The notes beneath the pieces are model-generated. The model had not been told where the DNA came from. It made no database searches and saw nothing but the letters and a program-made list of their open reading frames with translations. Of a stretch of 64,000 bases of DNA, positions 25,286 through 32,097 are shown piece after piece; within the stretch, counting starts at the first letter, position 1, and the number at the start of each line of letters is the position of its first letter. Location of the stretch: positions 4,092,001 through 4,156,000 of the forward strand of contig NZ_CP017248.1 in assembly GCF_001735805.1 (NCBI RefSeq), given 5' to 3'. A program made the translations under genes and the position numbers. The stretch comes from Streptomyces fodineus. Its GTDB lineage: Bacteria > Actinomycetota > Actinomycetes > Streptomycetales > Streptomycetaceae.

Positions 25286-25297
25286 GGGACCTACCGT
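25275..25297 (+). promoter_or_regulatory. Perfect PafBC-type (RecA-independent DNA damage) promoter for the SWIM gene
   Basis: TTGTCAGTG (25275-25283), 8 bases, then TACCGT (25292-25297) matches TTGTCRGTG-N8-TAnnnT at every fixed position. Transcription should start about 6-8 bases on, at or beside the SWIM ATG (25305), giving a leaderless or nearly leaderless mRNA. Confidence 0.75.
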
Positions 25298-25304
25298 CGG
25301 AGGC

Positions 25305-26660
25305 ATGACTGAGCAGGGGGTGCGCTGGACCGCGGAACAGGTGCTGTCACTGGCGCCTGACGTCGCGTCACGCAGAGCGGGAGGCAAGCTCGGCACGGCC
25401 GGTCCGTGGTCCGAGGCGGGGAGTGGGGAGGGGACGGTGTGGGGGCTGTGCAAGGGCACCGGCAGCAGGCCGTATCAGACGGTGGTCGACCTCGCGGACA
25501 CGTCCGGACCGGCGTACACGTGCAGTTGCCCGAGCCGTAAGTTCCCGTGCAAGCACGCGCTCGGGCTGCTCCTGCTGTGGGCGGGCGGCGACGGTGCGGT
25601 GCCTGCGTCCGCCGAGCCGCCTGACTGGGCCGAGCAGTGGCTCGCGGGCAGACGCCAGCGGGCCGAGAACAAGCAGCCCCGGGACGAGGGGAGTCCGGGG
25701 TCCGGGTCCGCCGATCCGGAGGCGGCGCGGCGGCGCGCCGAACGCCGGGCCGAACGGGTCACCGCAGGCGCGACGGAGCTGGAGCAGCGCCTCGCGGACC
25801 TGCTGCGCGGCGGCCTGGCCGCGGCCGAACAGGCGGGGTACGGACTGTGGGACGAGACGGCGGCCCGCATGGTCGACGCGCAGGCGCCCGGACTCGCCGC
25901 GCGGGTGAGGGAGTTGGGGGCGATTCCGGCGTCCGGCGCGGGCTGGCCGGCCCGGCTGCTGGAGGAGTGCGCGCTGCTGCACCTGCTCGACCAGGGCTGG
26001 CTGCGCCGCGACCGGCTGCCGGACTCCCTCGCGGCCACGGTCCGCTCCCGGCTGGGCCTGCCCGCCGCGGCCGACGGTGCTCCGGTCCGCGACCGCTGGC
26101 TGGTCCTCGCCCAGTACGACACGGTGGATCCGAAACTGACGACCCGCCGGATATGGCTGTACGGCGCGGCATCGGGCCACACGCGGCTGCTGCTGTCCTA
26201 CGGCGCGGCCGGCCGGGCTCCGGAGTTGTCCCTGCCGACCGGCCTGGTCCTGGATGCGGAGCTGTCCGCCTATCCGGGCGCCGGCCAGTCCCGGTCCGCT
26301 CTGGGCGAGCGGTTCGCCCCGCCCGCTCCGGCCGCGTTCCGCCCCCCGGGCACGACCACGGCCGAGGCGGCGGCCCGGTACGGCAACGCGCTGTGTGACG
26401 ACCCCTGGCTGGAGTCGGTCCCGGTGACCCTGGACCGGGTGATACCGGTGCCGGACGGCGACCTGTGGCAACTGGCCGATGCCGACACGGACTCCGCCCT
26501 CCCCCTGACCCGGGCGGCCCGCTCCCGCCCCGGCCTGTGGCGACTGGTCGCCCTGTCCGGCGGTGCCCCGGTCACGGTCTTCGGCGAGTGCGGCCACCGC
26601 GGCTTCACCCCGCTCACGGCCTGGCCGGAGGGCACGGGCGAGGCGGTGCCACTGTGCTGA
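25305..26660 (+). CDS. SWIM zinc finger protein
   Basis: The 451-residue protein starts at ATG 25305. A SWIM zinc finger (CxCxnCxH) is visible near residues 73-84 (YTCSCPSRKFPCKHALGLLL). The rest is a long helical/beta region with a Ser/Arg-rich linker near 125-150 and an ordered C-terminal half (DRWLVLAQYDTVDPKLTTRR, then LLSYGAAGRAPELSLPTGL). SWIM domains bind nucleic acid or protein. It begins the rightward unit SWIM-DUF5691, divergent from MoxR-DUF5682-VWA. A direct biochemical role is not known to me. Confidence 0.9.
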   Translation: MTEQGVRWTAEQVLSLAPDVASRRAGGKLGTAGPWSEAGSGEGTVWGLCKGTGSRPYQTVVDLADTSGPAYTCSCPSRKFPCKHALGLLLLWAGGDGAVPASAEPPDWAEQWLAGRRQRAENKQPRDEGSPGSGSADPEAARRRAERRAERVTAGATELEQRLADLLRGGLAAAEQAGYGLWDETAARMVDAQAPGLAARVRELGAIPASGAGWPARLLEECALLHLLDQGWLRRDRLPDSLAATVRSRLGLPAAADGAPVRDRWLVLAQYDTVDPKLTTRRIWLYGAASGHTRLLLSYGAAGRAPELSLPTGLVLDAELSAYPGAGQSRSALGERFAPPAPAAFRPPGTTTAEAAARYGNALCDDPWLESVPVTLDRVIPVPDGDLWQLADADTDSALPLTRAARSRPGLWRLVALSGGAPVTVFGECGHRGFTPLTAWPEGTGEAVPLC

Positions 26661-27085
26661 CCCCTCTGCCGGGAAGGCGCCGGCCCCTTCAGCCACATCC
26701 GAGGAGACGATGCCGCCGACCACCAGCCGTCAAAGCCCCGGCGCCCGCAGGGGCACCGAGGCGACGCCACAGCGCCGACCGGCCCGCCGGAAGAGCCCCG
26801 GCATCCTCAGCCACACCCGGCTGAACCGGTGCCACAGCGCTGACCAGCCGACAGGACGAGCGCCGGTCTCCTCGGCCGACACCCAGCCGAAGCGATGCCG
26901 CACCGCTGATCAGCAGGCTCGGCGAGCACCGACGCCTTCGGGGACGCCCTGGCGATGCCGCAACGCCGGCCGGTGCGCCGGAAGAGGACCGGCACCCTCG
27001 CGCCCCCGCAGCCACCGAAGCGATACCCCTACGCCGACCGGTCCGCCGGACAGGCCCCGACACCCCTCGGACACCCTCAGGAAAG
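26640..27085. repeat. Degenerate ~65-bp tandem repeat array between the SWIM and DUF5691 genes
   Basis: About seven copies start near 26640, 26701, 26757, 26822, 26889, 26952 and 27019. Each resembles GCGATGCC-CA-CGC-GACC followed by CGCCGGA-GAGCCCCGG and CCTC-G-CACACCC. The first copy includes the last codons and stop of the SWIM gene. The 433-base gap holds no convincing gene; open frames across it only reflect the repeat. A ribosome binding site (GGAAAGG, 27080-27086) for DUF5691 follows. Confidence 0.75.
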
Positions 27086-27093
27086 GAAACGCG

Positions 27094-28746
27094 ATGAACG
27101 GGACGAGCTCGACCGACGGGGACGCCGCGGCCTCGGCAGGCTCCTGGGAAGACCTGGTCACCACCGCTCTCCTCGGCACCGGCCGGCGGCCCGCGGCGTA
27201 CGGCGGGCCCGGGCGGGAGGCCCCGCTGGCGCTGCTGGACGAGGCCGCCGTGGCGACCGTACGGCGGCGGGCCGGGTTGCGGCCCGCGCGGGCGGCGCGG
27301 CGGCCGGAACCGGCGCCCGCGGATCCGCGCCCGGCCTTGCCCGCCGCGGCGGCCCGCAGACTCGCCGCGTTGCTGGCCGACCGCTCCGGCGGCGGGAGCG
27401 GTGGCCGCCGGGGCAGCTCGCCGGACCTGATGGAGCTGCTCCCGCAGTGGCTCGCGGCGGCCAACGCGCACGGCTACGCGGCGCCGGCGCAGACGTTGCC
27501 CGCCCTGCTGGACGCGGCCCGGGGCCGTACGGACCTGCGACCGGCGGCGCTGGCGTTCGCGGGCCCGCGGGCCCTGTGGCTGGCCCGGCTGAACGCGGAC
27601 TGGCGCTTCGCCCTGCGCGCGGCCCCCGGCGGTGGCGCCGCGCTGCCCGACCCGGGGGACGCCGAGGCGGTGCACCGGCTGTGGCAGGAGGGGCTGTTCG
27701 CCGAGCGGGTGGCCCTGCTGGGTGCGCTGCGCGCCGGCACGCCCGCGTTCGCGCGCGAGCTGCTCGCATCGACCTGGCCGACGGAGCGGGCGGAGGACCG
27801 GCTGATGTTCCTCGACTCGCTGCGTACGGGCCTGTCCGCCGCGGACGAGCCGTTCCTGGAGCAGGCACTGGGCGACCGCAGCCGCAATGTGCGGGCGACG
27901 GCGGCGGAACTGCTGTCGGCGCTGCCCGCTTCGGCGCTCGCCGCCCGCATGGCCGAACGCGGCGCGGCATGTGTGGCCCTCGACCGTACCGGGAGCTCGC
28001 CGGCGATCGTGGTGGAAGCGCCGCTCGAGTGCGACTCCGGCATGGAGCGCGACGGTGTGCTGGCCACACCTCCCGCGGGCAGAGGGGAACGGTCATGGTG
28101 GCTGGGTCAGTTGGTGGAGTCCGCCCCGCTCGGCACATGGCCGGGACGGCTCGGCGGACGGACGGCGCGGGAGATCGTGGCGCTGCCGGTGGTGGACGGC
28201 TGGCAGGGCGAGCTGCACGCGGCCTGGTGCCGGGCCGCGGTGCGGCAGCGGGACGCCGAGTGGTCGAGGGCGCTGCTGGGCTCGCCGTCGGCACCGGAGG
28301 CCGGCGGGCCGGGCGCGGTGTCACTGGCGGAGCGGGCGAAGCTGCTGGCCACCCTGGAGCCTGCGGAACGGGCCGGGTGGGTGGCCGGGTTCATCGCGAC
28401 ACACGGTCTGTCGGAGGCGTTCCAGCTGCTCGGGGTGTGCGCGGTGCCCTGGGCTCCGCCGCTGGGCCGGGCGGTCGTGGACGCACTCAACATCGCCCGG
28501 GACGCGGGCAGTTACCCATGGAGCTTCAGCGGTGTGATGGGCCTGGCCGAACGCTGCCTGGACCCCGCGGAGGCCACCCGGCTGGAGGCGCTGCTGGCGA
28601 TACCCGACGAAAGGGAGGACGCGGCGCCGGGTGCCGGAGGCTACTGGGCGGAGGCCTTCCAGCGGCTGGTCACCACACTGCGGTTGCGGGCGGAGATGGC
28701 CGGGGAATTGGCTCCGGCCGGCACAAACAGCCCGTGGGGCCCTTGA
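27094..28746 (+). CDS. DUF5691 family protein
   Basis: The 550-residue protein starts at ATG 27094 with GGAAAGG 8 bases upstream. The N-terminus SWEDLVTTALLGTGRRPA is the family signature. The remainder is almost all helical, with HEAT-like pairs (VALLGALRAGTPAFARELL, then LMFLDSLRTGLSAADEPFL, then SRNVRATAAELLSALP), so it is probably a scaffold. A Trp-rich ordered part follows (WWLGQLVESAPLGTW). It accompanies SWIM genes in actinobacteria, and here lies in the same rightward unit behind a repeat array. Confidence 0.88.
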   Translation: MNGTSSTDGDAAASAGSWEDLVTTALLGTGRRPAAYGGPGREAPLALLDEAAVATVRRRAGLRPARAARRPEPAPADPRPALPAAAARRLAALLADRSGGGSGGRRGSSPDLMELLPQWLAAANAHGYAAPAQTLPALLDAARGRTDLRPAALAFAGPRALWLARLNADWRFALRAAPGGGAALPDPGDAEAVHRLWQEGLFAERVALLGALRAGTPAFARELLASTWPTERAEDRLMFLDSLRTGLSAADEPFLEQALGDRSRNVRATAAELLSALPASALAARMAERGAACVALDRTGSSPAIVVEAPLECDSGMERDGVLATPPAGRGERSWWLGQLVESAPLGTWPGRLGGRTAREIVALPVVDGWQGELHAAWCRAAVRQRDAEWSRALLGSPSAPEAGGPGAVSLAERAKLLATLEPAERAGWVAGFIATHGLSEAFQLLGVCAVPWAPPLGRAVVDALNIARDAGSYPWSFSGVMGLAERCLDPAEATRLEALLAIPDEREDAAPGAGGYWAEAFQRLVTTLRLRAEMAGELAPAGTNSPWGP

Positions 28747-28776
28747 GGGTGAGTCCGTTCAGGCCGAAGCGGCGGT

Positions 28777-28796
28777 CTGGGGGCGGCAGCCCCCGG
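28777..28796. terminator. Short G+C hairpin between DUF5691 and the B12-dependent mutase subunit
   Basis: GGGGGC (28779-28784), loop GGCA, GCCCCC (28789-28794) lies between two convergent genes. Confidence 0.5.
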
Positions 28797-28828
28797 CGAC
28801 ACCGGCCTCCAGCGAAATCAGCCCCGGC

Positions 28829-29260
28829 TCACCGAACCGTCGGCTCAACCGCCGGAGGCACTCGCACATTCTCCCGCACCCACTCCACGATCGACGTGGT
28901 CGTCGCCCCCGGCGTGAAGATCTCCGCGACGCCCTTCTCCTTCAGCGGCGGAATGTCCTCCTCCGGGATGATGCCGCCGCCGAAGACCAGGATGTCCTCG
29001 GCCTCGCGCTCCTTGAGCAGGTCGATCACCGCGGCGAACAGCGTGTTGTGCGCGCCGGAGAGGATGGACAGGCCGATCGCGTCGGCGTCCTCCTGGATGG
29101 CGGTGTCGACGATCTGCTCCGGCGTCTGGTGGAGCCCGGTGTAGATGACCTCCATACCGGCGTCGCGCAGGGCACGCGCGATGACCTTGGCCCCGCGATC
29201 GTGGCCGTCGAGCCCCGGTTTGGCGACCACCACGCGGATCGGACCGGCTGCCACACCCAT
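28829..29260 (-). CDS. icmB: Cobalamin-binding small subunit of an acyl-CoA mutase (isobutyryl-CoA mutase IcmB-like)
   Basis: The 143-residue protein starts at ATG 29260 with GGAGG 5 bases upstream. It is one B12-binding Rossmann domain with the base-off motif DGHDRGAKV (about 20-28), where the His is the lower axial ligand. Then come LHQTPEQIVDTAIQEDADAIG, SILSGAHN and VFGGGIIPEEDIPPL. A free-standing domain of this size is typical of the Streptomyces isobutyryl-CoA mutase small subunit, which interconverts isobutyryl- and butyryl-CoA with a separately encoded large subunit (none in this window). A methylmalonyl-CoA mutase partner is the alternative. Confidence 0.85.
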   Translation of the reverse strand: MGVAAGPIRVVVAKPGLDGHDRGAKVIARALRDAGMEVIYTGLHQTPEQIVDTAIQEDADAIGLSILSGAHNTLFAAVIDLLKEREAEDILVFGGGIIPEEDIPPLKEKGVAEIFTPGATTTSIVEWVRENVRVPPAVEPTVR

Positions 29261-29485
29261 CACTGCCTCCATCAGACAACCACGGAAACGATCGCTTCCG
29301 TCCATAACGACAAGTACCGCACTTTTGGCGCGTCCCGCCACCCGTCGCGAAGTGAACGAACGTTATCTCCAGCATCCCGCAACCGGCAGTTTTACGGTGC
29401 GCAGCGAGGGGGAAATCACATGGTGGGACATCAGGGCACACGGGGGATCGAGCCGTCCTCCGGCGTGCCGACAGGAGGTCGGCCC

Positions 29486-30337
29486 ATGAAGGTCACCGGG
29501 GTACTGCCGCTCTTTCTCCCGTTCTGCCGCCGCCTGTGGCCCGACAGACTCGCCGGAATCTCCGTGGCGCTGCTGAAGGCGACCGCCCTCGAGGCCGCGA
29601 TTCTGGCCGGGCACCTCCTGCTGTATCCGACCGGCCTCACCCAGGAACGCCGCTACGCCGCCCTGCCCGCCCGCGGGGGCACCGCCCAGCTGCCGGTGCG
29701 CTCAGGCCCGCCGGTGGTGCTGCTGCATGGTTTCATCGACAACCGCTCGGTGTTCGTGCTGCTGCGCCGCAACCTCGCCCAGCACGGCGGGCAGCATGTC
29801 GTATCGCTCAACTACTCCCCGCTGACCTGCGACATCCGCGCGGCCGCCGAGTTACTCGGCCGGCACATAGAGGAGATCTGCGAGCGCACCGGAAGCGAGC
29901 GGGTCGACATCGTGGGGCACAGCCTCGGCGGCCTGATCGCCCGTTATTACGCGCAGTGTCTGGGGGGCGACCTGCGGGTCCGTATCCTCGTCACGCTGGG
30001 TACACCGCACTCGGGGACCAGCGCGGCCCCGCTGGCCGACGCCCATCCGATCGTGCGGCAGATGCGGCCCGGTTCGAAGGTGATCGAGGAGCTTGCCCGG
30101 CCCGCGCCCGGCTGCCGTACGCGGTTCGTCAGCTTCTGGAGCGACCTGGACTCCGTGATGGTCCCGCTGGAGACGGCCTGCCTGGAGCACCCCGACCTCG
30201 ACGCGCAGAACATCCGGGTGACCGGCATCGGACATCTCGCCCTGCCCGTGCACCCGGCCGTCGCGGCCGGGATACGCGAGGCCCTCGACACCGCGCACGC
30301 CGGGGACCGGATCGCCGACGGTCTGACGGTGGCGTGA
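29486..30337 (+). CDS. Membrane-associated triacylglycerol lipase / alpha-beta hydrolase
   Basis: I use ATG 29486 because of an AGGAGG 7 bases upstream; ATG 29420 in frame also has a purine box. The N-terminus is a hydrophobic helix (about 25-48, LLKATALEAAILAGHLLLYP). The hydrolase fold has PPVVLLHGFIDNRSV (oxyanion loop), the nucleophile elbow GHSLGG near residue 144, an Asp near WSDLDSVMVP and a late His in GIGHLALPVHP. It resembles Streptomyces lipases next to icmB. The substrate is unknown. It lies divergently from icmB over a 225-base gap. Confidence 0.88.
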   Translation: MKVTGVLPLFLPFCRRLWPDRLAGISVALLKATALEAAILAGHLLLYPTGLTQERRYAALPARGGTAQLPVRSGPPVVLLHGFIDNRSVFVLLRRNLAQHGGQHVVSLNYSPLTCDIRAAAELLGRHIEEICERTGSERVDIVGHSLGGLIARYYAQCLGGDLRVRILVTLGTPHSGTSAAPLADAHPIVRQMRPGSKVIEELARPAPGCRTRFVSFWSDLDSVMVPLETACLEHPDLDAQNIRVTGIGHLALPVHPAVAAGIREALDTAHAGDRIADGLTVA

Positions 30338-30363
30338 GGAATCCGACGCCGGCGTGACGTACA

Positions 30364-30380
30364 GGTGACGAACAGTCACC
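30364..30380. promoter_or_regulatory. GTGAC-N5-GTCAC motif upstream of the M23 peptidase gene
   Basis: GGTGAC (30364-30369) and GTCACC (30375-30380) are a 6-bp inverted repeat, and the pair also fits the GTNAC-N5-GTNAC spacing described for MtrA sites in actinobacteria. It lies in the 221-base gap before the M23 gene, and could also act as a weak terminator for the lipase gene. Inference only. Confidence 0.35.
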
Positions 30381-30558
30381 GCACATCGAACACCAATCGA
30401 ACTCTCGGCCAAACTCGTGTCCGGCGCCCCCGAAACACCGCCGAATGCCCGTTTCCGACCAACGCGAAACCAGCTGAAGATTGTCGCGCCCAGGTACCGG
30501 CGGGTACAGTCGCCGCACTGCTCTGGCAGCCCCTGTTGTCGAGGCGAAAGAGAAGTTG

Positions 30559-32043
30559 GTGAACGACCGTCACCCGTCGGGGACCATGACCACCCCGGCC
30601 CCGGCTTCCGACGCCTCCGCCGCGCACTACGCGCCGTACGGAGCTCAGGGAGCGGCCTACGGCGACTTCACCACCTACGGCGGCTACGGCGCCACCGGTT
30701 TTCCGGACAGCAGCGGCGGCACCTTCTCCACCGACCCGCTCTTCGGCAGCCTGCCCGGCGAGCAGAGCACCGGCGCGTACGACACCACGCAGTGGCAGAC
30801 CGCCCAGACCCTGAACTACGACCCGTACGCGGCCCAGCACCATGCCGCCTACGACTCCGGCGTCTACGACACCACCGCCTGGACGGTCCCGGCCCAGGCG
30901 ACGGGCAACGACATCAGCGGCCAGTGGGACGCGAGCGCCTGGCTGCAGCCCGACCAGTCCGGCGTCGCCGACCCGACCCAGCAGTGGGAGTGGGGCACCC
31001 AGACCTTCGAGACGGGCACGTACGACGCGACGCAGTGGAACTCCGGCGGCCAGGCCGTACCGGGGCAGCCCGAGCACCGTGCCGAACCGTTCGACCAGTC
31101 GGCCACCGGCGCCTTCGAGCAGGTCGGCGGCCCACAGGCGACCGCGGCCTTCCCGCAGGTGTCCTACGACGACCAGGTGCCGTACGCGGACACCGCCTTC
31201 GGCGAGCCGGGCTCCACCGGCGAACTTCCCGCCGTGCACGATCTGCTGGAGGACCAGGAAGAGGTCGCTCCGGTGCCGGGGCCCCGCGCCGGCTCACGCA
31301 GCGCCGCGCGTTCCCGCCGTCGTACGCCCGCCAAGCGCTCCGCGCTGCTGACCGTCGCCGTGCCCTCGGCCTGTGTGGTGGGGGTCGCCGGGATCGCCGC
31401 CGCCTCGGTCGGCGCGCTGACCGGCGACGGCAAGGACACCACCGCCACCGCCTCGGACGCGCACGTGGTCAAGGCGTCGGCCGCCAACAGCAAGCTGGAC
31501 AGCCAGCTCAAGACCCTCTCCGCCGGCGCCCACGACTTCGCCGACCGGGCGAGCCGGACGCAGGAGCGGCTGGACCTCAAGAACCAGCAGGCACTTCAGA
31601 AGAAGAAGGCCGCCGCGGAGGCCGCGCTCAAGGAGCGGCTGCGCCCCAAGTTCGTGCTGCCGGTTCTGCAGAAGGGGCTCAGCGCCTACTTCGGCCAGGC
31701 CGGTGTGAACTGGATGTCGGTGCACACGGGCATCGACTTCCCGGTCTCGTACGGCACCACGGTGATGGCCGCGACCGACGGCGTCGTCTCCACCAAGTGG
31801 AACAGCGCCTACGGCAACATGTTGATCGTGACGGCGAAGGACGGCACGGAGACCTGGTACTGCCATCTGTCCAGCTACCGGGTCCCCTCCGGGACGTCCG
31901 TCAAGGCTGGCCAGCCGATCGCCTACTCCGGCAACTCCGGCAACTCCACGGGTCCGCACCTGCACTTCGAGGTACGGCCCGCGGGCGGTGCGGCGATAGA
32001 CCCGCTGCCGTGGCTGCGGAGCCATGGCCTGGACCCGACATAA
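30559..32043 (+). CDS. M23 family metallopeptidase with long Tyr/Gln-rich N-terminus
   Basis: The GTG at 30559 gives 494 residues; an ATG at 30586 is an alternative. Residues ~20-200 are disordered and rich in Tyr/Gln/Ala with repeats such as YDTTQWQ, YDTTAWT and YDATQWN. A membrane helix follows (LLTVAVPSACVVGVAGIAAA), then a coiled coil (residues ~315-365, KNQQALQKKKAAAEAALKER). The LytM/M23 domain has HTGIDFPVSYG and GPHLHFEVRP, so both zinc-ligand motifs (HxxxD and HxH) are intact. It should cut peptidoglycan cross-bridges. Convergent with pcrA, matching the order in other actinobacteria. Confidence 0.92.
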   Translation: MNDRHPSGTMTTPAPASDASAAHYAPYGAQGAAYGDFTTYGGYGATGFPDSSGGTFSTDPLFGSLPGEQSTGAYDTTQWQTAQTLNYDPYAAQHHAAYDSGVYDTTAWTVPAQATGNDISGQWDASAWLQPDQSGVADPTQQWEWGTQTFETGTYDATQWNSGGQAVPGQPEHRAEPFDQSATGAFEQVGGPQATAAFPQVSYDDQVPYADTAFGEPGSTGELPAVHDLLEDQEEVAPVPGPRAGSRSAARSRRRTPAKRSALLTVAVPSACVVGVAGIAAASVGALTGDGKDTTATASDAHVVKASAANSKLDSQLKTLSAGAHDFADRASRTQERLDLKNQQALQKKKAAAEAALKERLRPKFVLPVLQKGLSAYFGQAGVNWMSVHTGIDFPVSYGTTVMAATDGVVSTKWNSAYGNMLIVTAKDGTETWYCHLSSYRVPSGTSVKAGQPIAYSGNSGNSTGPHLHFEVRPAGGAAIDPLPWLRSHGLDPT

Positions 32044-32064
32044 GGCACCGTCCGCTGCGGCCGA

Positions 32065-32089
32065 GGCCTGGGGGCCACGCCCCCAGGCC
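32065..32089. terminator. Bidirectional hairpin terminator, M23 / pcrA
   Basis: GGCCTGGGGGC (32065-32075) pairs perfectly with 32079-32089, with a 3-base loop, between convergent genes. Confidence 0.8.
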
Positions 32090-32097
32090 CCCGTCTC

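Noticed and set aside
26700..27090. An extra gene between SWIM and DUF5691.
   Set aside because: Open frames on both strands only reflect the tandem repeat periodicity, and no start with a ribosome site or a recognisable fold is present.
30475..30510. TTGTCGCG near the M23 gene as another damage promoter.
   Set aside because: It lacks the CRGTG part of the motif, and no TAnnnT at the right spacing follows.
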